DNA from: Sipunculus nudus
Taxonomy: Eukaryota > Annelida > Sipuncula > Golfingiida > Sipunculidae
Assembly (NCBI GenBank): GCA_026874595.1
Contig: CM049308.1
Span: 53,955,624-54,019,623, forward strand
Reading direction: 5' to 3'
Length of the DNA: 64,000 nucleotides
Shown: piece by piece, positions 38,076-52,900 of the stretch
Layout: each line of letters starts with the position of its first letter
Position numbering within the stretch: the stretch's first letter is position 1
Position numbers and translations under genes: made by a program
Notes under the pieces: model-generated
Database searches by the model: none
Told to the model about the DNA's origin: nothing
The model's input: the letters and a program-made list of their open reading frames with translations, nothing else

Positions 38076-41000
38076 TTATATATATTTATATTTATTTATA
38101 ACCTGAAACACAGGCCTTGTCAATATGAAGGTGCAATACTGTCAAAGCTACAAAAACACTGCCTTATTAGCAAGCTAAAACAGAACTGTTTTAACAGTGG
38201 AAGCCTTGAAGTTTCCATGGTGATAAAAAAACACAACAAGACTCCACTGGCCTCTTGGAAAAGAAATCGAATCTCTGGGGAACACTGTTTTTCTTTTAAT
38301 TTAACATAATCTGTCTGGGGCTAATGAAGCGATCTTCTAGAAAATTAGCCACTTTTCTTGACATGGTCTCCCTGGAATACATTGCCAAACAGAATCAGAC
38401 TGTCTTCAATACTAAACATCCTATGACGGATGCCTGTTTACCCGTGCCAACTAACGACGCGACAGCGTGGTTTTAAATGTCAATTCCTGCCGAAACATCA
38501 CCGAAGGCGAAAAGCCCTTGATTTATCAGTTGTGAGGCCAAGCAAGCCATAACTAACAACTTTGATACAAACTGAATCAGCCAAGGATACGATATTGTTA
38601 CTTTGGTGTCCGGCATTCGGGAGACGGATTCACAGAGGTCAGAAAAATAGAACTCTAACAGTCAGGAAAATGAAAAAGAACATCAAAAACAGGAGAAAGT
38701 GGAGAGTAAAATCTTTGGGAAACTTGACGGATGGTGACAGTTCATTACGTGTTGGGAATCTTACATCATACGCCAGAGCCTCTTCTAAAGACCGCGTCTC
38801 TAATTTGGGTGATTTTTGTATCACGCGTTTATCTATATATCATATACCTAACGGAGTCCTTTGACTTTTTATGGGTGGGGGTAATTCTCACGTCAGTCTC
38901 TTTTCGAATGAAAATACGCAAGCCCATGCTGGGTTCAGGCTGTGTCAGAGCAATCGTGTAGCCTGACTGTTATTATTGATGTAAAATACATACGGTAACA
39001 GAAAAAGTGCTGCATGGTAGCAGAACATTGTAAAGAGTAAACGGTAAAAGTGACACTCATTAAATTATATATATACTTTGGCATCACCCACGACTAGCCC
39101 TACCCTTTGTCCCCCTCTAAACAAATGGCAAAAGGGTTCTATGCGTTTGTTTCTGCATTGATATTTGAGAGGTCATTCTCAGTGAAAAACCATTAAATGT
39201 GTTCTTCTTTATTCTAATCATTCTTGCGCTAGGTTTCCGGAGCAGGAGATTAAACAAGTGACCCATGGGTCATGAGGCTCCGCTGACTGGGAAGAGATTC
39301 GCATAAGGAAATTTTATCATCTGAATGGTAGTATGTACCCATTCAACTGAAGCATCAAACAGATTAACCAACAGGCCAAGATTGTTTGTATATATATATA
39401 TATATATATATATCTCAATAATAGAGAAAAATGCGTAAACTTTATAAAAAAATGCAGGTGGCTCCACCAGAAACTAATAAAAACACTTAATGGTCAATAT
39501 CCTAGCAAAGAATCATGGTGATCTCTGCATCAGTTGTTCAGATACTTCAGCTTTTGTATCAAATTTTCCATTATTCTGAGGGATACTTCAGAGTCCTATA
39601 CTTTGAAGGATATGGGTAACAGAGACCTAATTTCAGGTTTCCACAGACACTTTTCATGGGCCTCCTTGCATGACAAGAATGAAGATTCTAGGTCCAGTTG
39701 TTACAATTTGTGCCACGTTAACAGATGACAGCATCCTTAAAGGTCTCAAAAATAGAGAAAAAAAATCGAAAAATTGAATAAAATATAGGTGGCATCACCA
39801 GTCTGCAGAAACTGATGAAACACTCCATAATCAATATCCATGCAAAAAATCATGGTGATCTCTGCATTAGTAGTTCAGATCCTTCAGCTTTTGTATCAAA
39901 TTGTCCATTATTCTGAGGGATATTTCGGAGCCCTATAGCTTGGAGGATCTGGGAAACAGAGACATAATTTCAGGTTTCCACAGACACTTTTCATGGGCCT
40001 CCTTGCATAACAAGAATGAAGATTCTGGGTCTAGTTGTTACGATTTGTACCCTGTTGACAGATAACTACATCTTTAAAGGTCTCAAAAATAGAGAAAAAA
40101 AAAATCGTAAAAATTTGAAAAAAATAGAGGCGGCGCACCCAGTCTGCAGAAACTAATGGAACGCCTCATCTAATACTTATAAAAGGAATTCGGTTCACGT
40201 CTGTTCGCAATGTTCTCTAAAACCGCGTGATGTACAATACTGTACCATACATCATTTTAAAGGTTATTATCCCCGCAGTGACACAGGCGATATGAAAATA
40301 AATAATTTTTAATGTACATATAATTTTGAGTGATTTTTCCGTTTTTTCTTACTTGCACGGAGGTAAGACCAAGCACAGCCGAACTGCCTTCGGCAATGAC
40401 CATCGTGCTTCGTGGTCACTCAACCTCAAACACTATTATTGTTCAGTGAGGGATTTGAGCTATTCAGGGCTTACATTTGAACGAGGCTTTCACCCACGTG
40501 CGTGGTCAGTAAAAGAGAAAAACGAATGTTTCTCGCTTTATGAAATGGTGAGTTCAACCAAGATGGTTTAATGACAAAACCCAATTTCAGGCACAGTGGT
40601 GGGGTGTGGTTGGATGGGATGGTGTCGGGGGCTTCAGCCCTCAAAATTTGTCTGATATGAAAAAAAAGTGCTGAAAATGGGATACGGACCCTCTGCATGG
40701 AGTCCCGTTGGGTCAGCTTCTGCTGCTTACGAGGTATGCATATTTCTGTTTCTTTCTTCAGGAACAGTTTCCTTGCAACGTACATTTAATAAATCTTTCA
40801 TGTATTCCTCACATCAACCTAATCTTTATACGTCCAACGATAGAATCCAGTCAAATATCATCGAAAACCTGAATGCCCCGCGTCTCATTCCAGTTCGCAA
40901 TGTAAACACCATCAGTGACCAGGTCTTCAAAGTAAACATTACGGGGTATGAATTCCTTGCCATGAGGACAGCCCCACAAAATAAATGTAAAAAATATTTA

Positions 41001-44000
41001 TACATATCTTATTGAGACAGTTTCCCACTGAAAACCTATATTTTTTCTGTTCACTTTTAGAATAAAAAATGAGCCAACATTTCACATCTCAGTTAATATA
41101 TCTTCCCTACCCCGGTAATAAGCCCGGTATACCGGGTTTATAAGCTAGTGATCAATATGTATGCTCAAATTCATGACCATCAGTGTTGTAGTTATTGAGA
41201 TACTGCAATTTTTGTATCAAATTTTTTATTATTCTGAGGGTAATTAGGAGCCTTACAGCTTAAAGGATATGGGTAACAGAGACCTAATTGCAGGTTTCCA
41301 TGGAGACTTTTCATGGGTCTCCCTGTGTGTCAAGAATGAAGATTCTAGGTCCAGTTGTTATGATTTGTGCCTTGTAAACAGATGGTCATATCACAGATCT
41401 AAATAATAGAGAAAAAAAAATCGTTAAAAAAACCCGAACAAATACAGGTGGTGCCACCAGTCTGCAGAAACTGATGAAACACTCCATGATCAATATCCAT
41501 AGAAAAATTTATGGTGATCTCTGCATTAGTTGTTCAGATACTTCAGCTTTTGTATCAAATTTTTCATTATTCTGAGCTGTACTTTGGAGTGCCATAGCTC
41601 AAAGGATTTGGGTAACAGAGACCTAATTTCAGGTTTCCATGGGGACTTTTCATGGGTCTCCCTGTGTGTCAAGAATGAAGATTCTAGGTCCAGTCGTTAC
41701 GATTTGTACCCTGTTGACAGATAACTACATCCTTAAAGGTCGCAAAAATAGAGAATAAAATTCGTAAAAATTTGAAAAAAATACAGGTGGCGCTACCAGT
41801 CTGCAGGAGCTGATGGAACACCTCTTGATCAATATGTATGCCAAAAATCATGACCATCAGTGTTGCAGTTATTGGGATACTGCAGTTTTTGTATCAAATT
41901 TCTATTATTCTGGGGGTAATTGGTAGCCCCACAGCTCAAAGGATATGGGTAACAGAGACCTTATTTCAGGTTCCATTGAGACTTTTCATAGGTCTCTTAC
42001 TGTGTCAAGAATGAAGATTCTAGGTCCAGTGTTTACGATTTGTACCCTGTTAACAGATGTTCACATTTTTAAAGGTTTCTTAAATAGAAAACAATTCGTA
42101 AAAAAATTGAAAAAAAAACAGGTGGCGCCACGAGTCTGCAGAAACTGATGAAACATCTCATGATCAATATGTATGCCTAAAATCATGACCATCAGTGATG
42201 TAGTTAATGAGATACTGAAGTTTTTGTATGAAATTTTTTACTATTCTGGGGGTTATTTTGGGGCCCCATAGCTCGAAGGATATGGGTAACAGAGACCTAA
42301 TTTCTGGTTTCCAAGGAAATTTTTCATGGACCTCTCAGAATGTCATGTTACAAGATTCTAGGTCCAGCGGTTACGATTTGTGCCTGGTTAACGGGCAGAC
42401 GGACGACGGGCAAAGAGTGATCACTATAGCTCAGATGACTTGCAGTCAGATGAGCTAAAAATGACCATAAATTCACAGGTATAGGAGTAAGTGACAGAAT
42501 TGGACCTGATGTTTATATTTGACATTGGATTTATTTTCAAAGTCGCTTGTTGTATAGCCATTTCCCTATTTTCGCTCTATTTCGGGCGTACGCACTAGGT
42601 TTCTAGTGATTTCTGGGAAATTACAATCCTCTAGTTATTTGGGAATTTTGAGTTATGAAGAGTTCGTTAAACGATCAGTGAATATCAGCAGTGAAAATGG
42701 TTAAAGGTCAAGGTATTACCGAATATATTGGTTGACACAAAGGTTACAGCAGGAGGAAAGTTCGAAATCATGGTTTAATTTAGGAATTATTTGCGCAGAC
42801 AGTAACCCCAAGGAGGCCAAGGTTAGGGCTATTTTTAACCCTTCCTAGGTCGTTGCTGAGCCGAAGTTATTTAATGTGATTCGCCTGAGATCTGCAGTCA
42901 ATTATGTTCGTGTTTGAACAATGGCAACGGTCACCCCTGGATCTACAGGATTCGTGAACCGATGCCATGCATCAAACTTATGTCCACAGTATGGACGTGT
43001 ATGAATGCTTTTTGTCGTTTCTGATTTGAATAAACAGACTTCCATCTTAACGTAAATACACAGATATTATTCCAGGGAGTCTGCTTTGGTTTTCAGACGG
43101 CCATGAAATATGTTGTAATAGCATATGGGAATTGTTCTGTTGTGCACAAAATAAAGTATGAACTAGCTTGCTTAAAATATACATTATCTATATGTAATGT
43201 ATGCTGATATGTCAGACCTTAAACATTTTGGTATTTGCGAAACACACATACACACACATATAAGAGCAGATAACATTATAACATCTGCAGCTGTATCTCT
43301 GTATAATTGTGTCTTCAGTATAATGATGTATATATATGTGACATTAATTTTACTAAACACTGAAAATAAAATAATATTGAATATTAACGAAAATACTTGA
43401 ACCTTCAATCTGACCAGTTGTTTTCATATTAATATGTGTTAAAAGCAGCTCAACCTTCATTTAGAATATAAAAGAAAAATCTGAAGACATTTTGTCCTAT
43501 GGAAGAGTTGACCTCAGCGTTAACAAACCCTGCCGGTTAGATCTGTAATAGCGGCCTTTCTTACCTCATAGACAGCCCAGCCCTCGCAGTCTTTTAAACC
43601 CAGCTTCTTTGATATTCTTTGGACCACATTCTCTGCTGTGTCCAGAAAACCAACACGTATTGTCTGAGCACTGCCGTCCAGAAAATGGAACGGACAGACA
43701 ACAGGGAGACACTGCTTCACCGCCTGGCCAGGAGCAGATAACAGTTCATACATGGTTATATGTCAGTTAGTCAAAAATGAAACACCCTTGCGCAATAATG
43801 GCTGGCATTTTAAAATGCAATAGTGAAGTCATGCATGTTAAATGACAGTTCCCAAAGTGACAGTTTTGTGGCAGTAAATGAAAGTATCGATCTGTGTCCT
43901 AAACACGAAATAACTTTAACTATTAAATATAATTTTCATGATAAATATTACTTCTTATACATTGAAACGATATCATTAAGGTATTTTTCTTGATTTTCAG

Positions 44001-47000
44001 TATAGGTCTCGAAAATTTTTGCAGATTTACCTAAGTCAATATATGCATAATTTCTTACGACAAGATATGTATAAGAAAGATACCAAACATGAGAACAATT
44101 TCCTGGAAAACTGTAGTAAATATTTTAGGCAGTATTACTGGTTAATCCGATTCTTATTGATCCTTAATAATCATCTGACATATCTCTGCTTAGCACATGC
44201 ATCGCTTATTTTCATATTAATATGATTCTTTGATATTAATTCTAATAGACAATACTAACATGAAGAGAATACGAATGGATATAGAATATATCGGTATTTG
44301 CAATATTAAATAGTAATATGAAAGTTAGATAGGAGATAAATTATGAGTGTGCACTTACATTTCGACTCACCTCAATTTCGGCAATAGAGGGAGGCAGCTT
44401 TCGGTTTGCTTTATGGCGGGTCTTGGTTAAGTATTTGACACACTGGCACGCCAGTCTCGTCATTGTGGAAGTAGCACCCTCTTGGCTTCGACGTAGGTAT
44501 GACAACAAGTACTGGAATTAAAAAAACGAGGATTTCAAGTGAAGCGAACTTTCCCGTGGTATTTTAACATATGCAGTAATTATGAAGTCAATGATAACTT
44601 TCGGTGACTATATTTGGCCCGCTGTAAGTGAATATCAGTAAACTGGTTTTCACGTTGGAAAATCACACGAACGGTGTCTGGTATAATACTCCTGTTCTGA
44701 AAGTAGAATAAATATTGTATTCCCGTTGTTTGAACTATAACATGAAGTATGCTGTACCCATAGCTGGTTATTAAAGCGTGTCTGGCTACTCAGACGGTGC
44801 AATTAGAGGTTGTTTTCGATCTGACAACGCAAGCTCCTTTGAATCATATTTGTTATAAAAGGTCTTTGGTAGTGCCAAGACTTCTCATATTGGGTTTTCC
44901 CCCGCCAGATCTGGAACACGAGTGATTACGTCACGTTGTCTGACGATACAATACGTATTACGATACTTTACTCTCGATACAAGCCACGGCACAATACATG
45001 TAAGTAATATCAGGGCTCAGATTCCAAGTTCATCACGTCATTGCCAGTACGCAGCCGCTAGTGAATTATCAATAACCCGGTATATCGGACTTTTTACCAA
45101 GGTTGGGGAGATGAATTAACTAATATGAGGAATGTTGGCTCGTTTTTTTTTATTTTAAAGGTTAAAGAAAATACAGATTTTCAGTGGGATACTGTAATAA
45201 TAAGATATGTGCAAATATTTTTTTTTGCATTTAATTCAAATACTGGTATGTTTACCTTGAAGACCTGGCGAGTGATGATGTGTAAATTTGCAAAACCGGA
45301 ATGGGACGCGGGGCATTCAGGTTTTCTATGTTCGATCATTAACTAGTTACTATTGTTGGACGTATAAAGAATAGGTTGATGCGAGGAAGACATGAACGAT
45401 GAATTTAATGTATGTTTTAAGGAAGGAAACTGTTCCTGATTAAATATACGGAACTATGCATACCTCTTTAGTAGCAGAAGTCGGAACCGTTGTTTAATCG
45501 TATCAGTCCTGGAAACACCGCCCCCACCCCAACCTAACCCCTTTCCGGAAATTGGGACCTTCCGTGAGGTCTTGTCATTTATCCCCCTGAGTTTAACCCC
45601 TTATTTTCATAATAAGTTCAAGACTTATGTGTTTTTCACATTTACTGAACACGCACGTGGGTCAGAGCCTGAGTCAAATGTCAGGCAAAACATGCTTAAA
45701 TACCTCACTGAAAGCTTGGGTTATTCATTACAATGCAATCGTTAGTCCTGTGCTGCGTTGGACCGCAAAGGCAATCCGGTCTTTGACGAAAGTAGTTCGG
45801 CTGTTTTCGGTGGAAACCTCCATGCGGTTCATAAAAAATGCAAAAAATCACTCAAAATGATGTGTACATTAAAAATTATTCATCTCATATCAGCGGGGAC
45901 ACTGCGTGAACATACAATAACCTTAAAAAGTGAGGTATTTTATACAATATTGTACGCAACGCTGTTTTAGATAACCTTTGCGAACAAAGGTGAACCGAAT
46001 TTCTTTTAAAATTATTAGATGAAACCGGCAGGTGTCTAATCAGCAGTCGTTTATGTTTCGCTTGTCCACGCATTTGGCCGCTTACGATTATTAAATTCCG
46101 GGGGTTCCTAGTTAAATGTCGGACTTTCTGTTGGAATCGCTTATATTGTCAATACATCGATCCAGGAACATCCAACGATACCGAAACGATATCGGAATTC
46201 GTATAGCGATGGATCAGCACAACTGCGTATCTCTCCAGCTCTAGAAGTTATAATATATTATTTCTACAACACTTTGTTATACCGAAGTGTTTTATAGTAC
46301 TATGATCATAAACATGAAATTATGAAAATATATCGTTTCGCAAACGTTAATATTTTACTCTTATTCTAACTCTGTAGCTGTAAGCTGTAATTCATGACAA
46401 GAATCTATATTATAATCATAAATTCAGAGAACAGATGACCGTACACAAAAGCGGATCGAGAGAGAGAGAGAGAGGGTTTCCTTTTTCGGCCGCCGCAATC
46501 TTATTGATCCGGACCTGGTGATCTTTTATGTTTTTGTCTTTAGTCATTTTCTAAATCTTGGATCCGCCCCTGGTATATTATAGCCGAGCGAATTCAACTG
46601 ACGCAAATACGTTGTTGGTAAATCTTGTTTATGGCGCGGTTAGGAAAGAAAATGACTGTAATGTTAATATCTCTATACATAAAACTATTACATTCAATTC
46701 TGTTTCCTCTGAAGCAAAAAAAAAAAATCTGTGTTTAAAAAAATGAAGTTGTCCCGAGACAACACCGATAAAACCATTGTATTGAAACCACCAGACAGTT
46801 ACAATGCCAAAAATGTATAAAATGGCGCTTCAGTGATTACCACGTAAAATATATAAAAAAAATATTGTGTTAAAATTATTTGATATCAGTGTGGTCAATA
46901 TTTCATTAAAATCATTTATTTTGCATTTTGGTTTGGTATCGTATTCCTCATTCTTTAGTGTGGCTTTTGTTTTCAAACACAAAATATATGAAACAAAATA

Positions 47001-48977
47001 AATACATGTCGCCACAAGTACTGACGAACGTAAAATATAGAACGCAAGTCTACATTCCTGTTTTTATTTAACGCAATAACGAATTCCACATCCTGTGTAC
47101 GGTAAAAAAATTCTCCATCCTCTTTATACATGTTTATGTGAGTAATAACAGCAGAGTCCTAAGCCTTGTTTACTTACAAAATACACCGATCCCCTCTTTA
47201 GTTTTGAAAGGACACCCAGAATGCTCACTCTAGCGAACGGAGCACAGCACTAAAATCTCATCAATATGATGTTCACTTCTTCATGCCAGCACAGAAATAC
47301 AACGAGGCCTATATTTTCTGTTCACTCATAACAAAACATTGCCCCCTGCTTTCTGTGTATATAAAATACGGCATCAGGCCCTTGTACACCGTTTACATAA
47401 CAGATAACAACACCCAGAACCTCGTTCTCACTAACACACCCCGCCAAAACTCGTGTTTAGAAAACACAGCACCAATCCCCCAGTTACTCGCCTCACTTTT
47501 TAAAGCCTTTACCTGTTTTCATTAATCGATGTCCAGTTAGATAAATTATTATCTTCCGCTTGATGATAAATAATCATTCGCAGATTGACGTGGGAACAAT
47601 GGCGGCCCGTGCACACAGGGAACCGTGCTCAGCTGACGATGATGTATGCTTTCCCCCGTGGTTTGCTGAAAAGCAACACACTGTCGTCTGCGTGACTGAC
47701 ATTGCGAACTAGATCCAGTCAGGAAAACAAGCCAAGGAAATTGCTCCTCGCTGATATATGGAATCGGCGAGCAGAAATACATGGATATCTTCTCTAGTGA
47801 AAGACTTATCATACGATTCTTTCCTCAATAGCTGAGCAGCCATAAAGTCGACAAGGCTTATGAGCCGCCATTTTTGGTGCTTAAATCAAGTCTTTTAAAT
47901 TCGGAACCAAATAAGCTTGGCTTCTTCCGGGCACACTGTATACTTGGTAGATTGGGTTTGATTAAACTGAACAGGATGCATTGTCAATCAGGGTTCCCTT
48001 ATGTTTCGGATCACGGTATGATACCATCTGCAGTTAATGCTACATGGGCATGCCCGCTGATAACGGATGATCTCTCATTACTTTTCAGGAAAAAATAGAA
48101 CACTACAGCCTGACTTGACCTCCCCTTCGACCCGTGCATGTTTCTTCTCTTGTAACCGTAGATTGAACTACCGACGAACCGTAGACTTATCCATCCAAGA
48201 AGATTGATGGATTTTTAATCGTACAAACACACAAACGCTCGACCTGCACGATAACCTTAAGGTGGTAAAAAAGCCGCATGATGTAAAATGAATATAACTT
48301 ATTAAAATAAAACATCTATAAAAACCCGCATGATGTAATATGAAAAGAACTTATAAAACATCGATAGTATATTTACCTATGGGATATGCACAATGCGATA
48401 ACATTTTAGGGGATCACGTATGGGTACACATTGATAATTATTATTATTATTAAAAGTCGATGTTATATTTATGTATTTTAGCTAACTGGTATATTATTTA
48501 TTCACTTTGACTAAGAGATATTATTCCCTCCTTCAGAATCCATTTTCTTTTTCACTTTAACCAAAATAGTCACAAGTAGAAAACACGATACTATTCGAAA
48601 ACACCGAAATAAAGACAATGCTTTGCTATGAATCATCATTTTTCCTATATAAAATGCAATAGGTCTGGGCCTACAGCCAGGATATATTTTTTTTTTCATG
48701 CATTTGATCCTTATTTCAGCAGTTATTAATGGAAAATATGGAGTTGTAATTTTGGATTTATGCAGTTTTAAAATTCAGTTTTGTTCTAGTCATGGACCTT
48801 AATATCCAAGACGTTTGTGCACTGCTACAATTTCCTTAAAAAGATTCAAAAGTTCGGCCAAGTCATGTTTGTGTGTGTGTGTTACTGAATTATATTTTAT
48901 TGATATGTATACATCAACAAAGGCATAGCCAGGATTGAGGGAGGGAGGGGGCCGAAATATTTGGCAAAGTCCATCGA

Positions 48978-49020
<43 letters not shown>

Positions 49021-49877
49021 CAAAATATCCACATAAAAAACTGTGAATTCCAATTAGAAAGATCAGCTGTACATGATGAATAAATAAAAAGATCATTTTT
49101 GCAGGTTCAAACCTAATGAAATTGAGAATTTTCAATGAACAATACATTAATTACTTCATGTGTAAGGTGTACATGTTCAAGCCCCAAATCTGCGGATATC
49201 AGTGACAGGAATTTCACGATATTTTTTTAGAAATTTAATCATTATTAGAGTAAGTGAAAATCCGAAAGGACGTGAAGTACGGGATTTGACCGGAGTGGGG
49301 TGGGTGGGTGGGGGGGGGGGGGGGGGTAGCTTGGTCCCTGCTGCCCCCTGGCAACGCCTATGCATCAATATGTGTAAATGATACTTGGAGCTCGAGGATT
49401 ACGTATATACACTTGTTACCTTCCTCAGTGTCCTGCTTGGTTGGAAGGCTACACAGCACAGAAGTAAAAGCGTCCATGCCCGGATGCCTGCCTGTTTGGT
49501 CGGGGTACAGTTTGTTTGGCGGACGAGTTGGCAGAAAATCTCGTCCCGTAGTTCAACTCGCTGTATACCCTGTGATATCATTCGGCGAATTGCAACAACA
49601 CTCGCATCACCCTTTACCTCTCCTCGCATATATCGGCAGATATCCTTAAGAAAGAAAAGAAATAAAATAATTGTGATGTAAAATGGCTTATTTTGTAGTT
49701 TTAGTTGTTCGGGAGGCACTATGAAAACCCGTACAACGAGAACTTACCAAATCAGTATTTGTTATATCTCTTTTTTACACATAAACACACGCACGCCTGT
49801 GAATCCTACGTGTATTTTTTAGTTGATCGATACCTGCTGCATTGTGCATCAATCGCATGTTCACACACACACACACA

Positions 49878-49912
<35 letters not shown>

Positions 49913-52900
49913 CATAATGCAAATCATTTCATTAGAAAAATGAAACTAAAAAAGGGAATGACATGAACAATATATTTCGAAAAAACTGCTCAGAAGTTCT
50001 AGCCATTAAAAGTGCGCATCATCCACGGTTATACATGGATCATTAGTATGTTAATACAAAATGGTAAAATATCAGAATTTACATAATTTTATATATTTTT
50101 ACTTTTGTTTATAATAAATGTTGGTCATGTACGTCATGATCTCATGTCTTCCCAGCATGCTTAGCGTCTCGTTTATTTACGTGAACCTCGTCTTTCGAGA
50201 GATCAGCCTGTGAACATGTTTATACTGAGTCTCGGCCCAGTGACCAAATCAGCAGCTCCTTTCTTCCCATGCTGTTGTTTCAGCACCTGCAGCTGCTGTT
50301 AATAAGAGACAGGGGTGCTTTCCACACAACCATGCCAATTCTCATCACCTGTTTCTCCCTGCATGGCCACCGGCATGATAAAACAGAACGCATCTGTGAG
50401 ATCTATTTAGGACCCTGCCTTTTGTTTTCACAGATTGCTGCTGTTCCCAAAGACTACGTAGTAAAAGTCTTCCCTAAGCCTCTTGTTCCGGTGCGGAGCT
50501 TCCGTAAACAACCTTATCCGATGTATATGTCCTTGGAAGGATTTATATTGATACACACCACGTATTAATGGGATTTAAAATCTGAATTTGCTTCCTTGTC
50601 CTGTTAGATATGTTCTGTTGGAGAATAATAACACCGTGTTGCACGTACATGGGTTATAATCTTAAGAAACGTTATGGACATCACAGAAACAACCGAACAT
50701 ACATATAAAAGTGTTCACCTATCAGTCTTTGTTTCTTTGTCTATATCACGGATTTGCAAACTGCGGCCCGCGGGCCGCATGGGGCCAGTGAGGTAAATTG
50801 ATGCTGTCGGTAAACATAAGTTCACGTAAATGTCAATTTCTGCGTGCCAAAATTTTCTCGTATTGAATTTTGCCTTTACAGGGGAACCTTTTTTAAAATT
50901 TATTCTACGATCGGTTTGATAAGGAATTCATTTACTTTGATATTCTCAAATGAACGCCGGCTTTCAATTAATTAATTAACTAACAGGAAACATTCTGATG
51001 CAGAGTTCTGTAAATCTCAGAGAAATTGGGCAATTTGGTAAAATTTGCCACTTAATGTGGGTATTCTTTGTCTCATTTAACTTATATTTTGAACAGTCTC
51101 ACATTCTCATGACTGAATATAAACGGGAACAAGTCTTTTCTAGCAGAGTCACATTTGAAGTCTGCTTTGAGTAAAACTACATGAATGCTGAATTCTGATT
51201 GTTACAAGCTTGTACAGGGTACTGTGCAATTGCACATATCCAATCAAAGCCAGAGAAACTGTTTCGTGTCCTTTATGAGGCAACACACCATATATTCATT
51301 TTTATTTACCGGTTTTCATGTACCAAATAAAAAAAGAATTTGAAAAAAGTGTGTTTCAACGTAGAAATATTTTTTTAATGTAAATTTAGCTTTTTATCGA
51401 TGCGGCCCGCTAGCGACCTTATATTGATGTTCCATGTCCCCCTTGAAGAAACGTTTGCCAACACATATGTATATATGGCTATGCCAAAAGATGTGACATA
51501 CAAATGACATGTTGTTCAGCTGCTTTATTTATTTTATGGTCTAAATTACATTTTGATGAAATTAAGAAAAATGATTTTTTTTCCAAGATATTGTCATGTG
51601 GCTGAATATCATTTTTTACAGAAGTGGACTGTTCTGATTTTGTGCTCAAAATAATGCACTTTTTTCAGTGTTAAATTTTAATATAAGAATATCATAATCT
51701 GAATAAAGACAGCCTCAGCATATACATATTAAGACAGAACATCGTACAAGGTTGAAAATGTAATACTTTATGAGGTCTGAATTTGAAAAAAAAGTCGGTT
51801 GATTTTCATGGAAGGAAGTTTTGCAAGAGATGCGACCTTAAAATGTTATGGGCTGCAGCATGTCCTCGTTTCTCTCAGCTTTATCGAAACACTAGAGTTA
51901 AGGATCCAGGACAGGGCCAGGTCCATGCTGTCTTGTCAGATTTCCTGCTCTGGACGAGGAATAACGATTCGGGTTATTACATTTAATGGTTATCAAGGAC
52001 ATGCATGCCTTGGCTAACGCTGATTAAATTTAAGGTCTTTATGGTAAAGATAGATGGATGAATGCTTTTGATCAAATATGCCAGAGCTACCGTTCTTCCT
52101 CGTTAACGACACTGAAAACTTTAAGGACGCCGTCGCACTGCAGGAAATTTGGTTATGCGCTTCTTGTCTGTACAATCAAATTGGTGTACTAGGTTATCAG
52201 AAAGCCATAACCTGTCGCCCTGGTATTTTACAGTAAGAGTTACGACCGTGAACTACAGAGAGCACTGGCTAAAAGTCACAGGCAAAGTTAACATAATATT
52301 GTACTGACCATTCTGGATTACCTTTATAGTTACCTAGAACATATTGATAATATTCAAATGACAAGGACAGAATTTATTGAGACAATATATCGAATTACTC
52401 TGTTTGTGCTACTGTAGCCCATATATACTTGCAGATACTAGAGATGCAACGACCTCACTATATTCTACGTTTACTGATACAGTCTAGCTTGACTCGGTTG
52501 TCTTATTATTTCACTTAAATCTAGTCAAAGGTGGCAGGTCAATTACGATAAATGTTCAAACAAGTGATGATTGACATCAGACATGTTTTAGGAAAGGTCC
52601 ATGGCCTATCGGTGCCACTGTTTAATGCACTTGGAAGAAGGTAAACCATACAATGACTATCTGGATTTCAGTTGCATATGGTTCGGGCTAGGGATAACCA
52701 CAAATTTAATAAAAAACAAAATAACTTCTTCAAGATTTAATCTAATTACATAACTGGTAAATCATCCTTGAAATGTTTTGGCCACAAGCCCGAAGTAAGT
52801 TTTCATAGATATCCAAAATATGTGAGAATATTTCTTTCTGGAACCGTTATAATGGTGAAATAACGAAACAAAACCGGATAATATGATATGAGAACACCAA

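Larger units (their letters stand above)
39450..42460 (+). repeat. 336-bp tandem repeat array, interrupted, with terminal hairpin
   Basis: Unit starts recur at about 39450, 39785, 40127 (cut short), then 41448, 41784 and 42118, marked by caggtggcgccaccagtctg and cagaaactgatg. The period is 334-342 bp. Each unit carries ggatatgggtaacagagacc, then aagattctaggtccag and gttacgatttgtgcc. Sequence 40166-41140 is foreign. The last unit ends in a GACG-rich stretch (gacggacgacgggc), gatcactatagctca and a stem tagctca...tgagcta (42427-42433 / 42451-42457). Confidence 0.9.
44512..48921. other. Left part of intron C-D
   Basis: No coding exon seen. Holds repeat copy b (45625-46015), a short (GA)n run near 46459-46475 and a small gcggatc-bounded element (46449-46572). 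Confidence 0.55.

Noticed and set aside
39534-42458. Repeated 64-76 codon frames (MFRYFSFCIKF type)
   Set aside because: They recur because the 336-bp unit is tandemly repeated, and they carry different stops in different units.
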